Notes: generated from the letters alone by a model not told the origin. A stretch of 6,674 nt of DNA from DAOTTW01 sp034437615 (GCA_034437615.1 DAOTTW010000185.1:1-6674), one strand, 5' to 3'. Shown: positions 1 through 6,275, counted from the first letter of the stretch. Translations and numbers: made by a program.

Positions 1-578
1 CGGCTTACGCGGTCATCCGGCATCAAGACCCCAATCACACGTACATCGCGTGCGGTTGCGCCGATGCGTAGCGTGATCGTAGCACCAGGTTCCACGTCAT
101 AGCGTCCGGCCACCGTCGTGCTAATCAGCACGGTGTCTGGCTCCGCGATGAAATTCACCAGCGCGTCGAAGGGGTCGATGTCGCTTTCGCCCAGCACCGT
201 CACCGTTTCCAAATATGAGCGAAACGGCGGCTCTGCAAACGGGTCCACACCCAGCAAGCGCATCGGCTGATTTTCAAAGTCGCGCACGCGCAGCGATTCG
301 CTGACGATGGGCGCACTGGCTTCGATGTCTAATTCCAGGCGAATATCACGATAGAGCGCAGTCGGCAAGCCAGCAGGACCGCCCGTAATCTGATGGGTGG
401 CGTTGCCCGTGATGCTAGACGCGGATAGCGCAAAGGCGCGGCTAGCCGAATTATTGGCCAGATCAATCGCGATGACGACGGCAACACCCAGCGCCACGCC
501 GAGAATAAATAACAAGCTCTGAAACAAGCGTCTACTGATGTAGCGCAAGCCTAAACGCACAATCACAGGTTGCAGCAT
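1..578 (-). CDS. ABC transporter permease, MacB/FtsX type (N-terminal part, runs off the left edge)
   Basis: The reverse strand reads open from an ATG at 578 to the window edge, giving 192 residues of an unfinished protein. It begins MLQPVIVRLGLRYISRR, and a hydrophobic helix follows at about residues 19-41 (QSLLFILGVALGVAVVIAID). After that comes a long extracytoplasmic stretch with typical MacB_PCD-like phrases (LISTTVAGRYDVEPGATITL, then VRVIGV). This is the layout of FtsX/MacB/LolE-family permeases: one N-terminal membrane helix, a large outer domain, then three further helices that would lie beyond the window. Such proteins work with a separate ATPase and usually drive export, lipoprotein release or mechanical coupling rather than classical import. 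The substrate cannot be told. GAGG (plus-strand cctc at 589-592) lies 10 nt upstream of the ATG and supports this start. The gene is divergent from rsr. Confidence 0.88.
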   Translation of the reverse strand, partial: MLQPVIVRLGLRYISRRLFQSLLFILGVALGVAVVIAIDLANNSASRAFALSASSITGNATHQITGGPAGLPTALYRDIRLELDIEASAPIVSESLRVRDFENQPMRLLGVDPFAEPPFRSYLETVTVLGESDIDPFDALVNFIAEPDTVLISTTVAGRYDVEPGATITLRIGATARDVRVIGVLMPDDRVS

Positions 579-724
579 AACGGTAAAACCTCGTTTGATC
601 TCACATGCAAGCAGCGGATATTGTGCGAAATTGTACAAGCGCTGTGTTTGTGCGGGATGAGACTGTCGTAAACCCGGCTCAAGAGGTGATGTTCAGGAAT
701 TATCATGACCCTGTGTGAACCCTA

Positions 725-753
725 TTGACATACCAAGCCGATTTATGCATAAT
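725..753 (+). promoter_or_regulatory. Strong sigma70-type promoter in front of the hairpin RNA and rsr
   Basis: A perfect -35 box, TTGACA (725-730), is separated by exactly 17 nt from a good -10 box, CATAAT (748-753). Transcription should start near 759-761, at or just inside the left arm of the hairpin at 755-838. This is the best promoter seen in the window. The -10 box overlaps a perfect 10-nt palindrome, TTATGCATAA (743-752), which could be chance or an operator. Confidence 0.72.
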
Positions 754-754
754 C

Positions 755-838
755 ATGGGTGTCGGGCCGCTGTGTTTGGGTTACCGCCTTGTCTAAAGAA
801 CAACGTCCTCCCAGCACGTTCCCTTGCCCGACACCCAT
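755..838 (+). ncRNA. Candidate Y RNA (structured RNA upstream of rsr), or structured rsr leader
   Basis: The ends form a perfect 13-bp inverted repeat, ATGGGTGTCGGGC (755-767) with GCCCGACACCCAT (826-838). The interior continues as an interrupted helix. GTG 772-774 pairs with CAC 815-817, TGGG 777-780 with CCCA 810-813, and TTGT 789-792 with ACAA 800-803. The last helix closes a 7-nt loop, CTAAAGA. The likely transcript of about 78-80 nt starts at the base of the stem, because the promoter at 725-753 ends just before it. Ro proteins bind Y RNAs, which are short RNAs with paired ends, and bacterial Y RNA genes are commonly next to rsr. Those facts, and not a recognised sequence motif, suggest the identity. 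I do not see the bulged Ro-binding motif of animal Y RNAs or clear D-loop/T-loop sequences of YrlA RNAs. No T-run follows, so a free RNA would have to be processed from the rsr leader. The alternative is a cis-acting leader hairpin. Confidence 0.5.
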
Positions 839-850
839 CAATAACAGAGT

Positions 851-2533
851 GTGCCTAACAACCTGATGAAGAAGTATTTGAAGAACGCCCTATCCAAAAA
901 CCAAACACCGCAGCGCCAGCCCATCCCCGGCACGAAGCAGGTGCCGAACTCAGCAGGCGGCTATAGCTGGCAGGTGGACGCATGGCAGCGCCTACGCCGC
1001 TTTCTGATCCTGGGTAGCGAAGGCGGCTCGTATTACAGCAGTCAGGGCAAGCTCACGCTGGATAACGCACAGAATTTGCTGCATTGCTTGCAGGTGAATG
1101 GCCTCAAGACGGTGCAGGAGATCGTCACGCTGTCCGATAGCGGACGTGCACCGAAGAACGACCCAGCGATTTTTGCGCTGGCTGTGGCGGCCAGTCACGG
1201 TGACGACGAAACGCGCCGCGCTGCGTTGTCGGCGCTGCCGCAGGTCTGCCGCACGGCAACGCACCTGTTCGGCTTCGCGGAATACGTCAAGGGGATGCGC
1301 GGTTGGGGGCGTGGGCTACGCCGTGCGATTGGCGGCTGGTACACGGGTAAGCCCGCACGCACACTGGCTTATCAACTGGTGAAGTATCGCCAGCGCAACG
1401 GCTGGACGCACATGGACACGCTGCGCCTAGCGCACCCGGTACCGCCCGATGAAACCTACAAGCAGCTTTTCCACTGGGCCACGCGCCGCGAACTCACGGA
1501 ATGGGTCTATGACCCAGCAGAACCAGAGGACGAGGCGCAGGCGTTTGTGTGGGCCTTCGAGAAGGCACATCAGGCGAAAGAGGTCAGCACAATTCTGAAG
1601 TTAATCGAGCGCTTCGACCTGCCGCGTGAAGCCATCCCGACGGAATTCCTGAAGCAGCCGCAAATATGGGAAGCGCTGCTCGATCAGATGCCGATGACGG
1701 CCATGATCCGCAATTTGGGCACGATGAGCCGCGTCGGGTTGCTGACGGCCCTGAGCGATGCAGAGCACACCATTGCGGAGCGCCTGACGGACGCGGAGCG
1801 CCTGCACAAAGCACGCATCCACCCGATTGCGCTGCTGTCTGCGTTGCGTGTGTATGCCTATGGTCGCTCTTTGCGGGGTCGTGCGCCGCAGATGTGGGGC
1901 TATGGTCATGGCTACTATGACGACAGTGAACCAGAATGGCAGCCAACACAGCGCATCATGGATGCCCTGGATGCAGCGTTTGAACTGGCGTTTGAGGCCA
2001 TCGAGCCGACCAACAAGCGCACCATGCTAGCGCTGGACGTCTCCGGCAGTATGGGCTGGGGGATGATCGCGGGTGTGCCCGGTCTGACGCCGCGTGAAGG
2101 CAGCGCAGCGATGGCGATGGTCACAGCGCGCCGCGAACCGCAGTATATGTTCACGGCCTTCTCGCATAAGATGCGCAAGATCGACATTTCGGCCAAGATG
2201 CGCCTTGATACAGTGATTAACACCATCGAGCAAATCCCGATGGGTGGCACGGATTGCGCGTTGCCGATGCAATACGCGCTGAAGCAGCGCATCCCGGTGG
2301 ATACATTCACGATCTATACGGATAACGAGACATGGTATGGCGAGATGCACCCCATGCAGGCGTTACGCCAGTACCGCGATGCAATGGGCATCCCGGCACG
2401 CTTGATTGTCGTGGGCATGGTCGCGAATCGGTTCAGCATCGCGGACCCGGACGACGCCGGTATGATGGATGTCGTTGGCTTTGATAGCGCCGCACCGCAG
2501 GTCATGGCGGATTTTGCACGCGGCGAGTTGTAG
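851..2533 (+). CDS. rsr: Ro60/Rsr-like TROVE domain RNA-binding protein
   Basis: This is a 560-residue bacterial orthologue of the Ro60 autoantigen. Residues of about 25-370 form the TROVE (HEAT-like) ring. The N-terminal signature GGYSWQVDAWQRLRRFLILGSEGGSYY (36-62) closely resembles the same region of animal Ro60. Residues of about 388-555 form a von Willebrand A-like domain with an intact metal site: DVSGS (D396, S398, S400), GGTDCALPM (T467) and TDNETW (D491). The length is typical of the family. Known members form a ring that binds ends of misfolded RNA in the central hole and Y RNA on the outer surface. In Deinococcus, Rsr works with PNPase and other exonucleases in RNA decay and rRNA maturation. 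The GTG at 851 gives a weak ribosome site (only AGAG at 846-849). An in-frame ATG at 866 is an alternative that loses five residues. No rtcB/rtcA RNA-ligation genes, which accompany rsr in some bacteria, are visible here. Expression probably comes from the promoter at 725-753, through the hairpin. Confidence 0.95.
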   Translation: MPNNLMKKYLKNALSKNQTPQRQPIPGTKQVPNSAGGYSWQVDAWQRLRRFLILGSEGGSYYSSQGKLTLDNAQNLLHCLQVNGLKTVQEIVTLSDSGRAPKNDPAIFALAVAASHGDDETRRAALSALPQVCRTATHLFGFAEYVKGMRGWGRGLRRAIGGWYTGKPARTLAYQLVKYRQRNGWTHMDTLRLAHPVPPDETYKQLFHWATRRELTEWVYDPAEPEDEAQAFVWAFEKAHQAKEVSTILKLIERFDLPREAIPTEFLKQPQIWEALLDQMPMTAMIRNLGTMSRVGLLTALSDAEHTIAERLTDAERLHKARIHPIALLSALRVYAYGRSLRGRAPQMWGYGHGYYDDSEPEWQPTQRIMDALDAAFELAFEAIEPTNKRTMLALDVSGSMGWGMIAGVPGLTPREGSAAMAMVTARREPQYMFTAFSHKMRKIDISAKMRLDTVINTIEQIPMGGTDCALPMQYALKQRIPVDTFTIYTDNETWYGEMHPMQALRQYRDAMGIPARLIVVGMVANRFSIADPDDAGMMDVVGFDSAAPQVMADFARGEL

Positions 2534-2548
2534 CGGTAAAAATCCGGC

Positions 2549-2578
2549 TTGTCGCATGAAGGTGCCATCGGGTATCAT
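2549..2578 (+). promoter_or_regulatory. Possible promoter for the two-gene hypothetical unit
   Basis: TTGTCG (2549-2554) and TATCAT (2573-2578) are separated by 18 nt and lie 44 nt ahead of the next start codon. The match is moderate. The change in base composition and the strong ribosome site that follow suggest that the downstream pair is an independent unit and not a continuation of rsr. No terminator was seen between the rsr stop codon and this site, so read-through is also possible. Confidence 0.35.
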
Positions 2579-2622
2579 TTTGAGTCGAGTCCCTCATAAG
2601 TCAGAAATCAGGAGCAGCACAA

Positions 2623-2928
2623 ATGAAGAAACACAATCTTCCACAGCGTTTGGAAGCATTCAGGTTTTTACGTATTGAAGAAAGACATATCGTAAAACTG
2701 ATTGTCAAATTAGAACAGGCTTATGAGGAAACAGCCAACGAAGCGGTCTACTCTGTATTGTGTAGTCTCCAAAGTATACTGGAAGAGGCTGAACATGATT
2801 TTTGGCATGAGGAGAATCATAAACGTCAACAAGAGCTTGAAGAAGCGTTCCGCAAACTTGGTGAACTTCCTCATACAGTTCGCACCTGGTATTTAGACTA
2901 CCGGGAGGACGAGAATAATGTCGAATAG
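2623..2928 (+). CDS. Small acidic helical protein of unknown function
   Basis: The gene encodes 101 residues that I do not recognise. The start is well supported by AGGAG (2610-2614), placed 8 nt before the ATG. The protein is rich in Glu and His/Lys and looks almost wholly alpha-helical, with segments at about residues 7-35, 38-60 and 62-80 (for example RQQELEEAFRKLGEL). There is no signal peptide or membrane helix. It ends in an acidic tail, YREDENNVE. The coding sequence is clearly AT-richer than rsr (about 40% GC in its first 120 nt, against about 70% in parts of rsr), which may indicate recent acquisition. Its last 11 nt overlap the next gene, so translation of the two is probably coupled. 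An antitoxin-like or adaptor role would be a guess. Confidence 0.72.
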   Translation: MKKHNLPQRLEAFRFLRIEERHIVKLIVKLEQAYEETANEAVYSVLCSLQSILEEAEHDFWHEENHKRQQELEEAFRKLGELPHTVRTWYLDYREDENNVE

Positions 2929-3367
2929 GAAATACACCCTAACACAAGATCAGTTAAGCGCATTGTTAATGCATTACATGCTTATGCAACAGCAACTCAT
3001 CGAAGCACAGCGTGAGATCATCGAACTGCGAGAACGCATAGACGATATGACACCAGAGACACCCGCAGATGACGAAATCTGGCATATCAAGTCGGGCATG
3101 ATGTCATCCGATGCGGCAGAATCGGATGATTTGGAGACCGTCGAAGAATTCCAGAAGTGGAATATCGAGTTTGCACGCAAACATATCAAGCCTTACGTCA
3201 ACCCCAAAACATATGGCGAAGCACTTAACCAAATGACACGGGGTTTACCACAACGCGTCGCTTTGCTACGTTGCGAGGAAAAAGACGCCGAGCGCAAAGG
3301 CATCAAAAAAGAGGGCAATAAAAAAATTAGAGCGGTTTCTCCGCAACAGATGCGACTCATTCATTAA
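2918..3367 (+). CDS. Hypothetical protein with N-terminal coiled coil and basic C-terminus
   Basis: The gene encodes 149 residues with no recognised family. GGGAGG (2903-2908) lies 9 nt before the ATG, inside the end of the upstream gene, which supports a translationally coupled pair. Residues 8-42 (DQLSALLMHYMLMQQQLIEA, then QREIIELRERID) look like a coiled coil with a Met/Gln-rich first part. A probably disordered acidic linker follows (residues 43-75, TPETPADDE and AAESDDLE). A mixed segment containing the aromatic stretch EFQKWNIEFARKHIKPYV (77-94) comes next, and the C-terminus is strongly Lys/Arg-rich (123-138). A poly-A run of seven at 3320-3326 makes the reading frame near the C-terminus sensitive to sequencing error or slippage. 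The gene is followed by a good terminator. Confidence 0.7.
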   Translation: MSNRKYTLTQDQLSALLMHYMLMQQQLIEAQREIIELRERIDDMTPETPADDEIWHIKSGMMSSDAAESDDLETVEEFQKWNIEFARKHIKPYVNPKTYGEALNQMTRGLPQRVALLRCEEKDAERKGIKKEGNKKIRAVSPQQMRLIH

Positions 3368-3390
3368 GCCTTGCGTTTTCACGAGCCTAC

Positions 3391-3428
3391 GTTCCTGATA
3401 GAATTTTGTCAGGAACTTTCTATTTTTT
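3391..3428 (+). terminator. Intrinsic terminator after the two-gene hypothetical unit
   Basis: GTTCCTGA (3391-3398) pairs perfectly with TCAGGAAC (3409-3416) around a 10-nt loop, and the T-rich tract tttctatttttt (3417-3428) follows at once. It lies 23 nt after the stop codon at 3365-3367 and closes the transcription unit on the plus strand. It leaves only 23 nt before the next start codon, so the next gene is either read through or has a promoter overlapping this region. Confidence 0.82.
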
Positions 3429-3451
3429 GGGATACCGTGAGAACGTAGCAC

Positions 3452-4663
3452 ATGACACAGCATACACAGATATCTGACCCGCTACTCCAATGGCGGGGTG
3501 AATTCCCCATCCTCGAAAAAGTCAATTACCTGATTAACAACTCGCTGGGCGCAATGCCACGCGCCGTCTATGACAGCCTGAAGCACTTTGCGGATACGTG
3601 GGCTGAGCATGGCGTGTCGTCCTGGGGGCTGGAATGGTTTGAACTCAATCAACGGGTGGGCGACAAAATTGCGCCGTTGATGGGTGCGCCTGCGGGGAGC
3701 GTGCTGGTGCATCAAAACGCGGCCATCGCCAACAGCATCTTGTTCGGTGCGCTGGATTTCAGCGACACGCGGCGTAATAAGGTCGTCATCACGGATATGG
3801 ATTTTCCGTCTGATGTCTACGTGCTGCGGCGTTGGCTGCCGGAGCATATGCAGGTACACACGGTCAAGACGCAGGACGGCATCAGCATCGACACCGACGA
3901 ACTGCTGGACGCGATTGACGAACGCACACGCCTCGTCAGCATGTCGCATGTGCTGTTTCGCAGCGCCTACATCATGCCCGCAAAGGAGATTGTGGCGAAG
4001 GCGCACAGCGTCGGCGCGCAGGTCGTCTTCAACGGCTATCACAGCGTCGGCGTCATCCCGGTGGCTGTGAGCGAGATGCAGGTGGATTTTTACATCGGCG
4101 GCGTGCTGAAATGGCTGTGTGGTGGCCCCGGTGGTGTGTTCATGTACGTGCGCCCAGACCTGCTGACCACGCTCAGGCCGACAGTAACGGGCTGGTTTGC
4201 ACACAAGCGCCCCTTCGCCTTTGAGGTGGACAATTTTGAGCTACGTGAGGACGCCTACAGGCTGATGAACGGCACACCCGGCGTCGCATCGCTGCACAGC
4301 ATCCAGCCGGGCGTAGACATCGTAGCGCGGGTGGGTGTGGCCGCCATCCGCGAGAAGTCCATCCGGCAAACCTCACAGATCATCCGGCTAGCCGATCAGC
4401 ACGGCTATGCTGTGGTGTCGCCGCGTGACGCCGAACAGCGGGCAGGCACCGTCACCGTTAACCCACCGAACGCCTACGAAGTCTCGCGTGAGTTGATCGC
4501 ACGCGGCATCAAGGTCGATTATCGTAAGAACGCGGGGATTCGCATTGCGCCGCATTTTTATAACAGCGATGATGAAGTACAACAGGCCATCGACGGTATC
4601 GCCACCATCTTAAAAGACGGCAGTTGGCAGCAGCACACACAGGCACATGATTTTGTCACATAA
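3452..4663 (+). CDS. Kynureninase/cysteine desulfurase-like PLP enzyme (aminotransferase class V fold)
   Basis: This is a 403-residue fold-type I PLP protein closest in pattern to kynureninases. It opens with NYLINNSLGAMP (25-36), the family's N-terminal signature. SHVLFRSAYIMP (165-176) is the substrate/phosphate-side segment. GGVLKWLCGGPGGVFMYVRP (216-235) carries the PLP-binding lysine K220 and the family phrase KWLCGGPG. The C-terminal small domain ends with IRIAPHFYNSDDEVQQAID (363-381), which holds the substrate-carboxylate arginine R364. Family members cleave C-C or C-S bonds beta/gamma to an amino acid, for example kynurenine to anthranilate plus alanine. The substrate here is unknown. 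Oddly, in VVFNGYHSVGVIP (191-203) the Asp that normally contacts the PLP ring nitrogen is N194 (codon AAC at 4031-4033). There are no tryptophan-pathway neighbours. The ribosome site is weak, and the start was chosen because it is the first ATG ahead of the conserved N-terminus. Confidence 0.9.
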   Translation: MTQHTQISDPLLQWRGEFPILEKVNYLINNSLGAMPRAVYDSLKHFADTWAEHGVSSWGLEWFELNQRVGDKIAPLMGAPAGSVLVHQNAAIANSILFGALDFSDTRRNKVVITDMDFPSDVYVLRRWLPEHMQVHTVKTQDGISIDTDELLDAIDERTRLVSMSHVLFRSAYIMPAKEIVAKAHSVGAQVVFNGYHSVGVIPVAVSEMQVDFYIGGVLKWLCGGPGGVFMYVRPDLLTTLRPTVTGWFAHKRPFAFEVDNFELREDAYRLMNGTPGVASLHSIQPGVDIVARVGVAAIREKSIRQTSQIIRLADQHGYAVVSPRDAEQRAGTVTVNPPNAYEVSRELIARGIKVDYRKNAGIRIAPHFYNSDDEVQQAIDGIATILKDGSWQQHTQAHDFVT

Positions 4664-4688
4664 ATAATGCACAGTTCGCGCCATATTT

Positions 4689-4697
4689 TGTTATACT
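4689..4697 (+). promoter_or_regulatory. Extended -10 promoter ahead of the small membrane protein
   Basis: TGTTATACT (4689-4697) is a textbook extended -10 element: TG, one base, then TATACT. There is no convincing -35 box 16-18 nt upstream, which extended -10 promoters can tolerate. The start would be near 4704, leaving an untranslated leader of about 80 nt before the ATG at 4785. Confidence 0.4.
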
Positions 4698-4764
4698 ACG
4701 CGCCAGCCAAATAATAACCGCCGCAAAACGGCAATTTTAACGACAGCTTAGGCAGAATAAAGCG

Positions 4765-4782
4765 CGGATAACACGGATAACA
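4765..4782 (+). repeat. Two tandem copies of CGGATAACA over the ribosome-binding site
   Basis: The 9-nt unit CGGATAACA occurs twice without a gap (4765-4773 and 4774-4782), two bases before the ATG at 4785. The second copy's GGA (4775-4777) lies 7 nt from the start and can serve as a modest Shine-Dalgarno. The first copy duplicates it 9 nt further upstream. This may be a simple slippage duplication. Confidence 0.6.
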
Positions 4783-4784
4783 CG

Positions 4785-5285
4785 ATGGAAAACCTGAACT
4801 TGGATTGGGTGCTTGTCGGTCTGGTTGCAGCGGTCGCTGTGATCGCGCTGATGCTGTTTGTTGCTTATGGGCCGCTCAGCCGCCGTAAGGGGCCATCGCC
4901 TGATGACATTCGGCTGCCCGATGAACTGCAAGCCCTGACGCAGACACGCGTTTCGCTGGTCGGCATCATACAGGACGGCTCACAGGCTACGGTGCGCGTG
5001 TTAGAAGGCCAATTTGCGATACCAGCGCCCGACCACCCGCAAACAGATCAGAATGGCCTGTTGAGCACAACCTGGGCCTCGCCTGTGTTGTGGCAATGGG
5101 GGCAAAACGCAGAGGGGCCATATAATCAGGTGCAGATGCAGGTGGCCTATGCGGAGGTCATGCGCGTGATGACAGAAGCGTTTGTTCAGGTGGGCTGGAA
5201 AGCCACAGACAAGCAAAGCCAGCACGCAGGCACAGAGCAGCAAACACGCATCGAATGGGTGCACCTGACGCGGGAGGCTGTGTAG
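4785..5285 (+). CDS. Single-pass membrane protein of unknown function
   Basis: The gene encodes 166 residues that match no family I can name. One membrane helix spans about residues 8-28 (WVLVGLVAAVAVIALMLFVA). It is preceded by a short acidic N-terminus (MENLNLD) and followed by SRRK (32-35). By the positive-inside rule, the N-terminus faces out and the roughly 130-residue C-terminal domain lies in the cytoplasm. That domain has alternating hydrophobic patterns compatible with an alpha/beta fold (VSLVGIIQDGSQATVRVLEG; QVQMQVAYAEVMRVMTEAFV) and no visible catalytic motif. The ending EQQTRIEWVHLTREAV looks like a final strand. A GGA at 4775-4777 supports the start. It appears to be transcribed alone from the extended -10 promoter. 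The gene ahead of it ends 121 nt upstream and shows no functional link. Confidence 0.75.
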   Translation: MENLNLDWVLVGLVAAVAVIALMLFVAYGPLSRRKGPSPDDIRLPDELQALTQTRVSLVGIIQDGSQATVRVLEGQFAIPAPDHPQTDQNGLLSTTWASPVLWQWGQNAEGPYNQVQMQVAYAEVMRVMTEAFVQVGWKATDKQSQHAGTEQQTRIEWVHLTREAV

Positions 5286-5326
5286 ACCTGTTGTATGTTC
5301 TGTAGGGGTACAATGCATTGCAACCA

Positions 5327-5346
5327 GGGCGCAGCGTGCTGCGCCC
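5327..5346. terminator. GC-rich palindromic hairpin between convergent genes (possible bidirectional terminator)
   Basis: GGGCGCAGC (5327-5335) and GCTGCGCCC (5338-5346) form a perfect 9-bp inverted repeat separated by only two bases. It lies between the stop codons of the plus-strand membrane protein (5285) and the minus-strand response regulator (5402), where a shared terminator is expected. Neither strand has a T-tract after the stem, so it is not a standard intrinsic terminator. It could block polymerase weakly, protect 3' ends, or be a scattered palindromic repeat of this genome. Confidence 0.4.
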
Positions 5347-5401
5347 CCACATAGGATGCTATAAGTTCGTTTTCATTTCTCCATAAGAGCCGCGAACATT
5401 A

Positions 5402-6265
5402 TTATTCAGACAGGGCCTTATGCAGCGCGGCGGCCATCGCCTCGGCGTTATCATAGGGGCCGTCGGCCTGTGTGATGCTGGCGCTCGTCAGGCGCAGGTG
5501 GTTTTCTTCCATCGCTTTTTGGGCGCGGTCGCGGTCCTTCAGCGGGTAAAAATACTCGCGGGATTGGCTGATGCGGCGCTCGATGCGCTCGCGGATGTCT
5601 TCGACGTTATCCGGCGAGGTGATGATGATGAAATTTTCCGGCCCCAGGTGCCCCACGAAGTCGTTTTCGTCGCCGTATTCGCGCACGGCGTTACGCACCA
5701 TCAGCGTCACCGCCCGCAGCACGTCATCCGCCGCCACGAAGCCGTAACGCTCTCGGAATGAACTCAGGCTCTCAATTGAAAATTGCAACACGGCCCATGC
5801 GTCCTTGCGTTCCAGCAATTTGCCCAGCCGCTCATCGACCACATCACCCTCTGGCAGGTCCGTTACCGGGTTGACCGTCGCCGGACGCTGTGAGCGACTG
5901 ATAGCATTGCGCACGCGCAGGCGCAATTCCTGAATATCGAAGGGCTTGGTGATATAATCCACCACCCCTAGCTGCAAGCCCTGCAACTTATCGACGCGGT
6001 CGCGCTTCTCGGTCAAGAATAGGATCGGCGTATCCTGGGTTTTGCGCTGTTGGCGTAAACGGCGGCACAACTCGAAGCCGTCTATATCCGGCAGGCGGAT
6101 GTCGAGCATAATCAGGTCAAGCGGATTGTCATCGGCCAGTTTCAGAGCTTCTTCCCCCCAGGCTGCCGATAGGACATCGTAGTTCTGTACACGGAAGTAC
6201 GAACTGACCATCTCGGAGAGGTCCAGGTCATCTTCTACGATCAGGATTTGCGGCTTATCCACCAT
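5402..6265 (-). CDS. Response regulator with receiver domain and degenerate GGDEF domain
   Basis: The protein has 287 residues from the ATG at 6265. Residues 5-125 are a complete receiver domain: acidic pair D12/D13 (ILIVEDD), phosphoacceptor D55 (LIMLDIRLP), T85 (LFLTEK) and K107 (YITKPF). A linker, NPVTDLPEG (132-140), resembles the DPLTGLPNR that opens GGDEF domains. The rest (about 145-287) has the GGDEF fold pattern, but the signature is GPENF (208-212) in place of GGDEF, so diguanylate cyclase activity is unlikely. It may bind nucleotide or a partner instead. The start at 6265 is chosen because AAAGG (plus-strand 6276-6280) lies 10 nt upstream and the receiver domain begins at once. A longer frame to 6403 adds a low-complexity Ala/Arg/Thr stretch and overlaps the upstream gene. 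It follows the V4R gene by 103 nt on the same strand, probably as one operon. A membrane or cytoplasmic histidine kinase must act elsewhere. Confidence 0.92.
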   Translation of the reverse strand: MVDKPQILIVEDDLDLSEMVSSYFRVQNYDVLSAAWGEEALKLADDNPLDLIMLDIRLPDIDGFELCRRLRQQRKTQDTPILFLTEKRDRVDKLQGLQLGVVDYITKPFDIQELRLRVRNAISRSQRPATVNPVTDLPEGDVVDERLGKLLERKDAWAVLQFSIESLSSFRERYGFVAADDVLRAVTLMVRNAVREYGDENDFVGHLGPENFIIITSPDNVEDIRERIERRISQSREYFYPLKDRDRAQKAMEENHLRLTSASITQADGPYDNAEAMAAALHKALSE

Positions 6266-6275
6266 AATCAACGTG

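Noticed and set aside
579..724. Promoter for the minus-strand permease gene in the divergent spacer
   Set aside because: Only a weak TACAAT-like box without a matching -35 element was found. Nothing else in this stretch could be supported.
757..836. A tRNA: 7-bp GGGTGTC/GACACCC ends and a 7-nt CTAAAGA loop resembling an anticodon loop
   Set aside because: The 17 nt before the 3' acceptor-like strand do not form a T-arm, no D-arm is present, and the terminal helix continues well past 7 bp. The element is not a tRNA, although tRNA mimicry remains possible.
2623..3367. A named toxin-antitoxin system
   Set aside because: The size, overlap and opposite charge character are suggestive, but neither protein shows a motif of any toxin or antitoxin family I can recognise.
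3482..4204. A 240-codon open frame on the minus strand inside the PLP enzyme gene
   Set aside because: It is antisense to a well-conserved coding sequence. Its translation is His/Arg-rich without family motifs, as expected from a GC-rich gene read backwards.
4720..4738. GCCG-CAAAA-CGGC followed by AATTTT as an intrinsic terminator after the PLP enzyme
   Set aside because: The stem has only 4 bp and the T-run only four bases. It also lies downstream of the likely promoter for the next gene, which it would then terminate.
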